A stretch of DNA of 64,000 bases from Parvibaculum sp040390855 (GTDB lineage: Bacteria > Pseudomonadota > Alphaproteobacteria > Parvibaculales > Parvibaculaceae), in assembly GCA_040390855.1 (NCBI GenBank), contig JAZJXO010000014.1, forward strand, positions 15,718 through 79,717, given 5' to 3'. This document shows, piece after piece, positions 44,943-53,676 of the stretch (its first letter is position 1; every line of letters begins with the position of its first letter). The translations under genes and the position numbers were made by a program. The notes under the pieces were generated by a model. It saw nothing but the letters and a program-made list of their open reading frames with translations. It had not been told where the DNA came from and did not search any database.

Positions 44943-44977
44943 ATACCGGAGATGCGCAAGCCTCTCCGGTATTTTTC
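44943..44977 (+). terminator. Terminator of the TPR/glycosyltransferase gene
   Basis: ATACCGGAGA and TCTCCGGTAT pair perfectly around TGCGCAAGCC, followed by TTTTC. Confidence 0.85.
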
Positions 44978-45067
44978 TGTCCGGAGATCGCGAGGGGCAA
45001 CTTATCCCCAGGCAATAATTTCCCGCACCGGCACGGCTTGCCCTTGGTGAATATGGCGTAAACATGT

Positions 45068-45080
45068 TAAGTTATTGATT
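45068..45080 (-). promoter_or_regulatory. IHF-type site upstream of the flagellin promoter
   Basis: On the minus strand AATCAATAACTTA matches WATCAANNNNTTR exactly, ending 18 bases before the -24 element. In Caulobacter late flagellar sigma-54 promoters need IHF to bend DNA between enhancer and promoter; the position here suits that. Confidence 0.55.
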
Positions 45081-45097
45081 TATATAGATTTATGATC

Positions 45098-45113
45098 TGG
45101 CACGATGCTTGCG
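45098..45113 (+). promoter_or_regulatory. Sigma-54 promoter of the first flagellin transcript
   Basis: TGGCACGATGCTTGC matches the full -24/-12 consensus TGGCACGN4TTGC. The predicted start near 45124 gives a leader of about 196 bases before the flagellin ATG, most of it occupied by the small ORF at 45154-45318. Confidence 0.9.
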
Positions 45114-45153
45114 AACTCTTTGGCAGACACGAGAGTCCCAAGGAGACAGATAA

Positions 45154-45318
45154 ATGTTCCGTAGATGTAAGACAGTGCCTCTATCCCACGCCGGTCACGA
45201 GACCGACGCGGCTCTGGATACAAACATCCGGGGCGTTTACGCAGAATTAAGCATTAATTTTCAGTATGGCATCCGAGCCGGGTTCAAACACACCGGCATG
45301 ACCCTGGAGGGTTACTAA
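45154..45318 (+). CDS. 54-codon leader ORF before flagellin
   Basis: A complete ORF from ATG to TAA (54 residues, starting MFRRCKTV and ending MTLEGY) fills most of the flagellin 5' leader. AAGGAGA lies seven bases before its ATG, one of the best ribosome sites in the window. Its stop is one base before the flagellin ATG, and the flagellin ribosome site (GGAGG, 45306-45310) lies inside its last codons, so the two would be translationally coupled. It uses rare-looking codons (AGA, TTA, CTA, ATA-free) unlike its neighbours. No membrane segment, no recognised family; net basic. It may be a regulatory leader peptide or a small protein. Chance openness over 54 codons cannot be excluded. Confidence 0.55.
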   Translation: MFRRCKTVPLSHAGHETDAALDTNIRGVYAELSINFQYGIRAGFKHTGMTLEGY

Positions 45319-45319
45319 T

Positions 45320-46426
45320 ATGGCTGATGTGGTTCTTTCTGGTGCGATGCGGTCCAATCTGCTCAGCATGCAGAACACGGCGAAATTGCTCGATCAAACG
45401 CAACAGCGCGTTGCGACTGGCCTGAAGGTCAGCAGCGCGATCGACAATCCGCAATCCTTCTTCACGGCGCAGGGCCTCAACAACCGCGCGTCTGACCTGA
45501 GCACCCTGCTGGACAGCATGGGCCTCGCAGTGCAGACACTGAACGCGGCGAGTCAGGGCATCGACGCCATTCAGAAACTGGTGCAGCAGGCCAAAGCCGC
45601 CGCCAACCAGGCTCTGCAAACAACAGTGATGGCCGCGACGACATCGTCCGCAGTCGTCCCCACCGATTACAGCACGGCAGCAAACAGCGGCAAGACGCTG
45701 ACCTTCACAATCGGAGATCACTCCGCAGTAACGATCACGCTGGCGACCAACATCCAGAGTGCCGGGGATCTTAAAACCGCCCTCTCTGGTCAGGTCTCGG
45801 GCCTCACGGTCTCTGTCTCCGCCGGTGAGATCAAGTTCTCGGTCGCTAGCGGTGACAACTTCACCGTCTCCGGCACAGCGGTCGGCACGGCCATCGCCGC
45901 GGACGTCACCACGAACAACGGTGTCAACCGCAACAAGCAGGTCGACAACTACAACAGCCTGCTAGTCCAGATCGACCAGTTGGCGCAGGACGCGAGCTTC
46001 AACGGCATCAACCTGCTCCAGTCGGGCAGCAACCTGCTGGTGAACTTCAACGAGAACCAGACCTCGCAGCTCTCGATTGACGGTACGAGCACATCGTCTT
46101 CAGGTATCGGCCTGCGCAAGCTGACCTATGCGGACTTTGCGACCAATGCCGCCCTGAAAGTCATCCAGCAGGACGACGACCGCAGCTTGCAGACCCTGCG
46201 TGTGAAGGCCACTGCCTTCGCATCGAGCCTCTCCATCGTGCAGTCCCGTCAGGACTTCACAAAGAACATGATCAACACGCTGCAGACCGGTGCCTCGGGC
46301 CTCACGCTCGCCGACACCAACGAAGAAGGTGCGAACTTGCTTGCCCTTCAGACACGCCAGCAGCTCGGCACCTCGGCGCTCTCCATCGCCAACCAGTCGC
46401 AGCAGAGCATTCTCAAGCTCTTCTAA
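45320..46426 (+). CDS. Flagellin A
   Basis: 368 residues. N-terminal D0/D1 helices (AMRSNLLSMQNTAKLLDQTQQRVATGLKV, RASDLSTLLDSMGLAVQTLNAA) and C-terminal D1/D0 (DFTKNMINTLQTGASGLTLADTNEEGANLL...SQQSILKLF). The middle (about 125-200) is a Thr/Ser/Val-rich beta domain with GKTLTFTIGD and SGLTVSVSAGEIKFSVASG, likely surface-exposed. Filament subunit exported by the flagellar system. Preceded by the sigma-54 promoter and the leader ORF; its own terminator follows. Confidence 0.96.
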   Translation: MADVVLSGAMRSNLLSMQNTAKLLDQTQQRVATGLKVSSAIDNPQSFFTAQGLNNRASDLSTLLDSMGLAVQTLNAASQGIDAIQKLVQQAKAAANQALQTTVMAATTSSAVVPTDYSTAANSGKTLTFTIGDHSAVTITLATNIQSAGDLKTALSGQVSGLTVSVSAGEIKFSVASGDNFTVSGTAVGTAIAADVTTNNGVNRNKQVDNYNSLLVQIDQLAQDASFNGINLLQSGSNLLVNFNENQTSQLSIDGTSTSSSGIGLRKLTYADFATNAALKVIQQDDDRSLQTLRVKATAFASSLSIVQSRQDFTKNMINTLQTGASGLTLADTNEEGANLLALQTRQQLGTSALSIANQSQQSILKLF

Positions 46427-46456
46427 GCGACGCCGTAGGATAAAATACAAATGCAG

Positions 46457-46480
46457 CGGGGCCCTTTCGGGCCCCGTTTT
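46457..46480 (+). terminator. Terminator of flagellin A
   Basis: CGGGGCCC-TTTC-GGGCCCCG perfect stem followed by TTTTGTATTTTATTTTT. Confidence 0.9.
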
Positions 46481-46692
46481 GTATTTTATTTTTCAGAAAA
46501 TTTTTGACATTGAAATCACGATTCACAAAAACCGTGACGGCTCCGGCATTTATATGGTTAGCGCGAAGGTAAGGTTTTCAGCCGTTAAAGAATTCAGAGA
46601 GGTTCGATTTACGGCGCATTAAATGTTCAGGTCCATATTGAACCCATAGCTCAGGAAGAGCTTTGACATTTTTCCTAGGAAGGGAAGCTACT

Positions 46693-47808
46693 ATGACCTC
46701 TGTTACACTTTCATCCGCCGTTCGCAACAACCTGCTCTCGTTGCAGGGCACTGCAAAGATGATGGCGGACACACAGAACCGCCTCGCGACGGGCAACAAG
46801 ATCAACACGGCCGTCGATGATGCGAACTCGTTTTTCACGGCCGCTGGCCTGAACAACCGCGCTTCCGACCTTGCCACGCTGCAGGACAGCATGAGCCTGG
46901 CCGTTAAGACGGTGAACGCAGCCAGCTCCGGCATCGACTCGATCCAGAAGCTCGTCACACAGGCGAAGTCTGTTGCTAACCAGGCTCTCCAGACGACGAT
47001 CACTACCGCTTCTGCCTCGGCCACTGCCGTTGCCACCGACTTCACGACCGCAGCGAACAGCGGTCTGTCCTTGACCTTCACGATCGGCGACAACGCGGCG
47101 ACGTCCGTTGCGCTTACAACCGACGTCAACAGCGCCGGCGACCTCAAGACAGCTCTCTCGGGCAAAGTTTCGGGCCTCACAGTCTCCGTTTCCGGTGGCG
47201 CCATTAAGTTCTCGGTTGCTTCTGGTGCTAACTTCTCTGTCTCCGGTGGCGCCGCTACAAAAGCCATCGGTGGCAACATCTCCAAGACGTCGAACGGTGC
47301 GAACCGCGACGCGTTTATCGAACAGTACAACGACCTGCGCGCGCAGATCGATCAGCTGGCTTCGGACTCGAGCTTCAACGGCGTCAACCTGCTGGGTGGC
47401 GCGGGCGCAGACAAGAACCTGACGGTGAACTTCAACGCCAATCAGACATCTTCACTGACGCTGAAAGCCGTCGATATGAGCTCTGCCGGCCTCGGCCTCA
47501 CCGCCGTGACCGACTGGTCGACAAAGGGCAAGGTCGATGCGACAAACGCGTCACTCGACTCTGCCAAGGTGACGTTGCGCACACAGGCTTCGACCTTCGG
47601 TTCGAACCTTGCCGTGATCAACAACCGTCAGTCGTACACACAGAACACGATTGACAACCTGCAAGCTGGCGCGGGCGATCTCACGCTCGCCGACATCAAC
47701 CAGGAAGGCGCGAACCTCCTCGCCCTCCAGACACGTCAGTCACTGGCCCAGACAGCTCTCTCGCTGTCCAACCAGGCTCAGTCGAGCATCCTTTCGATCC
47801 TGCGTTAA
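46693..47808 (+). CDS. Flagellin B
   Basis: 371 residues, a paralogue of flagellin A in both terminal helices and the beta-rich centre (GLSLTFTIGDNAATSV, VSGLTVSVSGGAIKFSVASGANF). ATG 46693 has AGGAAGGGA 6-14 bases upstream; a TTG 30 bases earlier is in frame but adds a non-flagellin start. No -24/-12 element was found in the 266 bases upstream, unlike flagellin A, and a strong terminator separates the two, so it probably has a different promoter. Confidence 0.96.
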   Translation: MTSVTLSSAVRNNLLSLQGTAKMMADTQNRLATGNKINTAVDDANSFFTAAGLNNRASDLATLQDSMSLAVKTVNAASSGIDSIQKLVTQAKSVANQALQTTITTASASATAVATDFTTAANSGLSLTFTIGDNAATSVALTTDVNSAGDLKTALSGKVSGLTVSVSGGAIKFSVASGANFSVSGGAATKAIGGNISKTSNGANRDAFIEQYNDLRAQIDQLASDSSFNGVNLLGGAGADKNLTVNFNANQTSSLTLKAVDMSSAGLGLTAVTDWSTKGKVDATNASLDSAKVTLRTQASTFGSNLAVINNRQSYTQNTIDNLQAGAGDLTLADINQEGANLLALQTRQSLAQTALSLSNQAQSSILSILR

Positions 47809-47831
47809 TCGCAAGGTCGCTGACCAAACAG

Positions 47832-47862
47832 AACGGCGGGAGCGCAAGCTCCCGCCGTTTTC
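47832..47862 (+). terminator. Terminator of flagellin B
   Basis: AACGGCGGGAGC-GCAA-GCTCCCGCCGTT 12-bp perfect stem with GCAA tetraloop followed by TTCGTTTG. Confidence 0.9.
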
Positions 47863-48020
47863 GTTTGCGCGCCGCACGAACACGCTTTTCATCTGAAACA
47901 AGGGCCATCGCTCATTTGGAACTACGGCTTGGCACCTGAAATGGGGTAACCTCGTGAAACGCCTGCGGGCAAGAATCAATTTCCCCTGATGCGGGGCAAA
48001 CTCGGAGCGGGACAAGATCC

Positions 48021-48413
48021 ATGGCCCTCAAAGTCGAACTCAAGCCCGGTGAGCGCTTTATCCTCGGCGATAGCGTCATCACCAATGACGACCAGCGCAC
48101 CCGCCTCTTCATCGAAGGTGACGCGCCTATCCTGCGCGAGAAGGACATCCTGCGTCTCGACGATGCCGACACGCCCTGCAAGAAGATTTATCTGATGCTA
48201 CAGATGATGTATCTGGCCGCCGATCCTATGCAGCACCACGACCTCTACTTCTCCCTTGTTAATGATGTGTTAGAAGCTGCTCCCAGTACACGAACGCATA
48301 TCGACAGCATCAACAACAAAATCTTAACCGGCGAAATGTATAAAGCTCTTAAGGAAGCTCGAAAACTGATCGAGTACGAACGGGAGCTGTTTGGGAATGT
48401 CAAGACCGCATGA
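48021..48413 (+). CDS. flbT: Flagellin mRNA regulator FlbT
   Basis: 130 residues. FlbT family: LKPGERFILGDSVITNDDQRTRLFIEGDAPILREKDIL at about 7-45 and ALKEARKLIEYERELF near the end. In Caulobacter FlbT binds the 5' leader of flagellin mRNA and promotes its decay until the hook is complete. Here the flagellin A mRNA has a long leader with an ORF, a plausible target. Overlaps flaF. Confidence 0.96.
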   Translation: MALKVELKPGERFILGDSVITNDDQRTRLFIEGDAPILREKDILRLDDADTPCKKIYLMLQMMYLAADPMQHHDLYFSLVNDVLEAAPSTRTHIDSINNKILTGEMYKALKEARKLIEYERELFGNVKTA

Positions 48414-48771
48414 GGCCTATGCGCAAGCTGCGCGCCATAGCAATGACCCGCGCGAAGTCGAAGCCACAGTCCTTATGAAAGCGGCCGCCCGCTTCAACCA
48501 GGTCAAGAGTGCGTGGACTGCTGACAAAGCTCCCGCCGACCTCGACCCCGCCCTTCTCTACAACCGCACCATCTGGACCATCTTTGCGACCTCGGTGACC
48601 GAAGGCGAAAGCCAGTTGCCCAAAGAGATCCGCCAGAACATCGCCAACCTCGCGATCTTCGTCTTCAAACGCACAATCGAAGTCCAGTCCACACCTGCAC
48701 CCGAAATGCTTGATGTGCTGATCAACATCAACCGCCAGATCGCCGCCGGACTGATGCAGAAGCCCGTCTGA
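48397..48771 (+). CDS. flaF: Flagellin synthesis regulator FlaF
   Basis: 124 residues. FlaF family: AYAQAARHSNDPREVEATVLMKAAARF at about 7-33, LYNRTIWTIFATSVTEGESQLPKEIRQNI and a C-terminal LDVLININRQIAAGL. In Caulobacter FlaF acts opposite to FlbT, promoting flagellin translation. ATG 48397 lies inside the end of flbT (17-base overlap), so the pair is translationally coupled. Confidence 0.95.
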   Translation: MSRPHEAYAQAARHSNDPREVEATVLMKAAARFNQVKSAWTADKAPADLDPALLYNRTIWTIFATSVTEGESQLPKEIRQNIANLAIFVFKRTIEVQSTPAPEMLDVLININRQIAAGLMQKPV

Positions 48772-48795
48772 GACCGAGGCAAATACCGAAGCAAT

Positions 48796-48825
48796 AAAAA
48801 GGGGCCAATCACTTGGCCCCTTTTT
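48796..48825. terminator. Bidirectional terminator between flaF and flgL
   Basis: AAAAAGGGGCCAA-TCAC-TTGGCCCCTTTTT 13-bp perfect stem with A-run and T-run, serving convergent flaF and flgL. Confidence 0.92.
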
Positions 48826-48844
48826 ATGTCTGCTTTATTCGCGC

Positions 48845-50332
48845 CTAGAGGAATTTCACCAGAGACAGTTGCGACAGGCTTGACGTTATCTGATAGCTCG
48901 CCTGCAACTGCGTCATCAGCGAAGAGAGCTTCGTCGCCACGTCGTAAGGATCGGCATTTGTCGTGTCGGCCAGCACCGACTTGCTCGTCGAAATCTGCGT
49001 CTGGAGCTTGGACTGCGCCGTGTCGAGCGTCTGGGCTTTGAGGCCCATATCCGTCATCACGCTTTCGAGCGTCTGCGAGCCGTCATTGTGATTGAGCGCC
49101 GATGCTGTACGCTTGGTGAGTTCGGCATAGGCCCTGGTCTCGTTTGCACTGTCTGTTCCCGTATAGGAAACAGCGGCCAGCAGCGCCGCATTTTTGACAA
49201 CCGTGGCAAGCGCCCCCTGATCGGCACGCGCGCCGTAAGCGATCTGTGCGCCGTCGCCCACTGTGGCGATAAAATTATTGCCCGGTGTGCCGCTGCTGTC
49301 GCCGCGATACCAGATGACCGTGTTGTCCGGCGTACCCGCGATGAGCGATGTCGCCGTGTCATAGGGCGGGCCGTCAACGCGCATGGGCGGATTGGTGAAA
49401 AAGTTGTTTCCCGCTTCGACCGTCGAGGCGGCCACGAGCGACTGCTTGGCTTCCGTCTGAAGCGAGGAGCCGAGCGCCGCCTGGAAATTCGCCGCTGTCA
49501 CCGTCGCATCCGCGCCAATGGTAAACTCGCCCGCACCTGCCGGTGATTTCGTTGTCGCGGTGAGCTTCACAGTGGTTGTTGTGCCGTCAGGCAGTTTGAG
49601 ATCGAAGGACACGCTCTGGCCTTCGGAGGGCAGCGTGGCACTGAACGCCACGTCGATGCTCGCCGGTATAGTGGCCGGATCGGACACGGTTGTGCCACTG
49701 AGCGTTGAACTGAAATTGGAGAGCTTGAAACCGAACACGCTGGGCGATGCATCTTCCGCGATGTTGACCGTGCCGGCCGTGGCCGAGGTGAGCGCGAGAC
49801 GGCCGAGACCGTCGCCGATGTCGGCTTCATTGCGCTGGGCGATGAGCGTCTTCAGGCCAGCATGGGTCGTGTCGCCGTCAAGCATCATGGTGGACGTCAC
49901 AACCGGCGTTGTCTGCGTGTCTTTGCCGCCGAAGAGCTGACGGTCGGCGACATTGAGGTTCAGAAGGTCGACAACTTCGGACAGGCGCATACCCGCCGTG
50001 ATCTGAAGGTCGGTCTGGCCGCCGCTTGTGAGCTTGAACGTGCTCGAAAGGCTGCCTGTTTTCAGTTCCGAACCGATGTCATTCATGCTGTCGAGCGCAT
50101 TCATGCTCGACTCGATGCGAAGCTGCGTCGACTGGATCGTGTCGAGATAGGAGTTCGACTTCTGCATCTGCCCCGTCAGCGCCAGTACGAGCGAGCGTGC
50201 GTCGCCAAGACCGGCATAATTGTCGGTTTTCAGACCCGATGTAAGCTGACGCTGCAAATCGGACAGTTGCGTCTGGATTTGACCGATGCTGTTACGCATC
50301 TGGAGCGACTGGGCATAGGACGAAATCTGCAT
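48845..50332 (-). CDS. flgL: Hook-filament junction protein FlgL
   Basis: 495 residues. Flagellin-like N-terminus (QMRNSIGQIQTQLSDLQRQLTSGLKTDNYAGLGDARSL) and C-terminus (QTQISTSKSVLADTTNADPYDVATKLSSLMTQLQASYQI), with a long beta-rich middle (170-380), longer than enteric FlgL (about 317). HAP3 of the hook-filament junction. Three bases separate it from flgK; last gene of flgE-flgK-flgL. Confidence 0.92.
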   Translation of the reverse strand: MQISSYAQSLQMRNSIGQIQTQLSDLQRQLTSGLKTDNYAGLGDARSLVLALTGQMQKSNSYLDTIQSTQLRIESSMNALDSMNDIGSELKTGSLSSTFKLTSGGQTDLQITAGMRLSEVVDLLNLNVADRQLFGGKDTQTTPVVTSTMMLDGDTTHAGLKTLIAQRNEADIGDGLGRLALTSATAGTVNIAEDASPSVFGFKLSNFSSTLSGTTVSDPATIPASIDVAFSATLPSEGQSVSFDLKLPDGTTTTVKLTATTKSPAGAGEFTIGADATVTAANFQAALGSSLQTEAKQSLVAASTVEAGNNFFTNPPMRVDGPPYDTATSLIAGTPDNTVIWYRGDSSGTPGNNFIATVGDGAQIAYGARADQGALATVVKNAALLAAVSYTGTDSANETRAYAELTKRTASALNHNDGSQTLESVMTDMGLKAQTLDTAQSKLQTQISTSKSVLADTTNADPYDVATKLSSLMTQLQASYQITSSLSQLSLVKFL

Positions 50333-50335
50333 GAC

Positions 50336-52210
50336 TTACCTTCCGATGCTCAACAGAACATCAAACAGTTCTTTGACCGTGGAAATCACACGGGCATTGG
50401 CGGCATAAGCGTTCTGAAAGATGATGAGGTTCGACATTTCATTGTCGATATTCACGCCTGTCTCGCTGTTGAATTTTTCTTGCAAGGCATCCGACACCAT
50501 CGACTGGGCGCTGGCGTCATCGCTGGCATTCTGCGAGGCCGCCGCCTGCACCGAGACGATGCGGCGGGCAAAGCTGTCCACCGAACCGTTGAACGGCGTC
50601 GAAGTGCTGCCGATACCCGTCGTCGCCGAATAAGTGCGTGTGCTGTCGGTGAGACGCGCCAGCAGATCGTTCGGGCGTGTGTCATCGCCGATCAGCGTCT
50701 TGGGCGTGGTATTGTAAATCACCAGCGACGTGTCATCGGCAATGATCGCCTTGCTGACCGTGATGCGACCGGCAAAGCCGACGGATTGTGGCAGATTATC
50801 AAGGCTACCGGAGTAAGCCTTCTGGCCGTTGCCATCAACAAAGAGCGGCAGGCCCGTGCCCGTATCAGTGAGACCCGTCGAAGTGACTGAGGTGCTCGCC
50901 GCATTGACGTCGGTTGTGCCCGCCGCGCCATCATCCACAAAGCTGATGAGATTGCCGCTCGGGTTTCCGACAACAACAGACGGGGGAAGCGCCGCCTGCA
51001 TGTCAGCAAGGATGCCCGCCATCGGCTGATTGAAATTGATACCGATAACCGTGTCATTGGGGTTCGACGTCGCAGTCGCCGCGAGCGGCAACACGGTGGG
51101 GTCCATGACCTTGACGATGGTGATCTTGTGCTGCGTGCCCGCAGGCGTATCCGTATAGGTCAGGTTGATCGTATTACCGGACAGCATGTCGGTCGTATCG
51201 ACGGAATAACCGGTGGCAAGACCCGCCGTTTCAGTCACACCGGCTTTTGTTTCGGTGGACATGGCAAGCGCCATCTGGCTCGCAAGTTCGTCAAGCTGGG
51301 CCTGCGCCTGCGGCAACACACGGTCGCGCATATCGAGATAACCCGCAATCGAGCCGGTGCGGAAAGCACCCGACGCGACAAGGTCAACCGATGTTGTGCC
51401 GTTGCGCAAGGTGATCGTGCCGACGGTGCGTTTTGCCGGATCAATGCTGTAGCTCGACGTCGCGTCGATGCTGGTATGCTCGTCGAATGTGAGATTGACC
51501 GGCTGCTTGTCGAGCAGAAGCTGGCCGCCGCCTGTGAACACCGCCACCGTGCCGTCGTCGCGCTGCACGGCCTTGATGTCCATGAGCTTGGACAGCGTAT
51601 CGACCGCCGCGTCGCGCTGGTCCTGAAGATCGGCCACCGACACATTGGTCGCGCGGCGCTGCGCGATCTGGTTGTTGAGATCGGCAATGGTCTGCAATGA
51701 CTTGTTGGCTGTATCAACAGCGGTCGAGATATTCTGCTCGGCTTCGAGACGCATTCCCTGAAGATTGCTGCTCATCGAATTGAGCTGCGAGGCGAGGTTC
51801 GCCGCGGTATTCAGAAACGTCTGACGCGCCGCCGGACTGTCGGGCGAAGTGGCCACCGCCTGCAAATCGCCGAGCATACCGGTAACGGAGGAGGCAACAG
51901 AAGACTCGCTGTCCGGCACACCGAACATCGAATTGATGCGCGAGAGGAAAGCATTGTAAACGTCGAGTTTGGCGGACTTGCCGGTTTCGGTCCGGATCTG
52001 CGCCTGCAGAAACGTATCGACATTGCGCGTGGCAGCCAGCGTCTGCACGCCGATGCCTTCGCCACCCGCAACATTGTTCGACACCTGTTGTGTCTTGCGC
52101 GTATAGCCCGCCGTGCCCGCATTCGCGATATTGCGCGACACGAGATCGAGGCCGGCCTGGCTCGCATTGAGCCCGCTGATGGCGCTGCCGATGGCGGAGT
52201 ATAACGTCAT
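50336..52210 (-). CDS. flgK: Hook-filament junction protein FlgK
   Basis: 624 residues. N-terminal rod/hook motif GLDLVSRNIANAGTAGYTRKTQQVS at 20-44 and the FlgK helical region ARQTFLNTAANLASQLN near 125. The C-terminus ends GVNIDNEMSNLIIFQNAYAANARVISTVKELFDVLL. HAP1. 32 bases after flgE and coupled to flgL. Confidence 0.95.
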   Translation of the reverse strand: MTLYSAIGSAISGLNASQAGLDLVSRNIANAGTAGYTRKTQQVSNNVAGGEGIGVQTLAATRNVDTFLQAQIRTETGKSAKLDVYNAFLSRINSMFGVPDSESSVASSVTGMLGDLQAVATSPDSPAARQTFLNTAANLASQLNSMSSNLQGMRLEAEQNISTAVDTANKSLQTIADLNNQIAQRRATNVSVADLQDQRDAAVDTLSKLMDIKAVQRDDGTVAVFTGGGQLLLDKQPVNLTFDEHTSIDATSSYSIDPAKRTVGTITLRNGTTSVDLVASGAFRTGSIAGYLDMRDRVLPQAQAQLDELASQMALAMSTETKAGVTETAGLATGYSVDTTDMLSGNTINLTYTDTPAGTQHKITIVKVMDPTVLPLAATATSNPNDTVIGINFNQPMAGILADMQAALPPSVVVGNPSGNLISFVDDGAAGTTDVNAASTSVTSTGLTDTGTGLPLFVDGNGQKAYSGSLDNLPQSVGFAGRITVSKAIIADDTSLVIYNTTPKTLIGDDTRPNDLLARLTDSTRTYSATTGIGSTSTPFNGSVDSFARRIVSVQAAASQNASDDASAQSMVSDALQEKFNSETGVNIDNEMSNLIIFQNAYAANARVISTVKELFDVLLSIGR

Positions 52211-52242
52211 ATCGGATCAAACCTGCTTTACTGCTGCTGGCC

Positions 52243-53676
52243 TTAACGCTTCATGTTCAGCGTTTCCTGGATCAGCGTATCCGAGGTGGTGATAATGCGT
52301 GTGCCGGCGGTGTATGCCTGCTGCGCGATGATGAGCTTGGAGAATTCATCGGCGAGATCGACATTCGAGGCTTCCGTCGCCGAAGCGATGATGTCGCCTG
52401 TACCGCCATAAATTGCCGCGCCCGAATCCTGTGTTTCGGCAAAGGCCGTACCGTTCATCTTCTGCAAGCCGTTCGGATTGTTGAACTTCGCAAGCGTCAC
52501 CTGGAAGATGTCGATGGTCTTGCCGTTCGTGTAGGTGCCGGTCACACGACCATTGGCCCCGACCGCAACGTTCACAAGCTCGCCCGACGCATAACCGTCC
52601 TGATCGATTTTGTTCACTGACACAGCGCCATTGTTGTCGGCGAACTGCGTCATGTTGCCTGGACCATGGGTCAGCGTGACATTGCCGAGATTGTTGCCGT
52701 CAACCGTAAGGTTCGAGATCGTTGTAGTGTCAACAGCAGGGTTGAGCTGGCCGGTGGCGTTGAACTGATATGTCTGCGGGCCGGTCGAGGGACCGATGGC
52801 TGTCCATTTGGCCGCTGTGCCGGTGGCATTGTCATCCGACTTGTAGAAAGCGACCCATGTGTCGCCGCCGCCTGTGCCCGCATCGTCAGCCGCATTGTTG
52901 GTTTTTGCCCAACGGATCTGCACGTTGACCGGATTGCCCTGACCGTCATAAGCAGTAATGGCACCACCCGACACCGAGCGGTCGAGGAAATTCTGTTCGT
53001 CATTCGCCTGAATGACACCGTCACCAGCCGCTGTGCCTGTCGGATCATTGGCAAAGGTTGTGCCCGCGGTGATTTCAGCAGCGGTCTGCAACAACTCGCT
53101 GCCCTGCGCATATTGCAGCGTCGCGGCATGTGCGGTCTGCGGCACATTGGGCAGATTGGCTGTGTAGCCGATATTTGTTGTCTTGTTGGCTGTCAGGAAG
53201 CCGTTATTGACTTTGATCGGGCTGGGCGTATCGCCAACCGGATTGTTCGTCGTCGGATCAATCGCAACGCCTTGCAGATAATAGCCGCCGCCATTGACGA
53301 GGTAGCCGTTCTTGTCCATCGAGAAGTCGCCGCGGCGCGTGTAGTAGTTCACGCTCTGGAACACCGGATTGTTGTCCACCGTCGCCACGCGCTGCGACAC
53401 CACGAAGAAACCTTCGCCGTTTACCGCCATATTGGTCGCCACCTGCGAGGCATCAACCGAGCCCTGCACCGTGTTGGTAAAGCCGGGTTTGGCCACAACC
53501 GCGCCTGGCTGATGGAAATTGGCGTTTGAGGCCGTCACGATGTCATAGAAGCTCGCGTCGGTGCGCTTGAAGCCGGTTGTCTGGCTATTCGCGATATTGT
53601 CGGAGATATAGCCCAAAGCGCTCGACTGAGCGCGGATGCCGGTGATTGCGGTGGTCATAGACCCGAAGAAACTCAT
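52243..53676 (-). CDS. flgE: Flagellar hook protein FlgE
   Basis: 477 residues. N-terminal ITGIRAQSSALGYISDNIANSQTTGFKRTDASF and C-terminal SNVDLADEFSKLIIAQQAYTAGTRIITTSDTLIQETLNMKR. Central hook D1/D2 beta domains. ATG 53676 has GGAGAC five bases upstream; six further codons upstream are open but poorly placed. Hook monomer exported before the FlhB switch. A -24/-12 promoter lies about 50 bases upstream. Confidence 0.95.
   Translation of the reverse strand: MSFFGSMTTAITGIRAQSSALGYISDNIANSQTTGFKRTDASFYDIVTASNANFHQPGAVVAKPGFTNTVQGSVDASQVATNMAVNGEGFFVVSQRVATVDNNPVFQSVNYYTRRGDFSMDKNGYLVNGGGYYLQGVAIDPTTNNPVGDTPSPIKVNNGFLTANKTTNIGYTANLPNVPQTAHAATLQYAQGSELLQTAAEITAGTTFANDPTGTAAGDGVIQANDEQNFLDRSVSGGAITAYDGQGNPVNVQIRWAKTNNAADDAGTGGGDTWVAFYKSDDNATGTAAKWTAIGPSTGPQTYQFNATGQLNPAVDTTTISNLTVDGNNLGNVTLTHGPGNMTQFADNNGAVSVNKIDQDGYASGELVNVAVGANGRVTGTYTNGKTIDIFQVTLAKFNNPNGLQKMNGTAFAETQDSGAAIYGGTGDIIASATEASNVDLADEFSKLIIAQQAYTAGTRIITTSDTLIQETLNMKR

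Noticed and set aside
45021..45045. Additional -24/-12 element CGGCACGGCTTGCC upstream of flagellin A
   Set aside because: GG and GC are only eight bases apart; the perfect element at 45098 explains transcription.
46624..46650. Leader peptide MFRSILNP before flagellin B, parallel to the one before flagellin A
   Set aside because: Only eight codons, no ribosome site, and it ends over 40 bases before the flagellin start.
47925..47945. Sigma-54 promoter for flbT (TGGCACCTGAAATGG)
   Set aside because: A good -24 half, but the -12 GC is replaced by GG.
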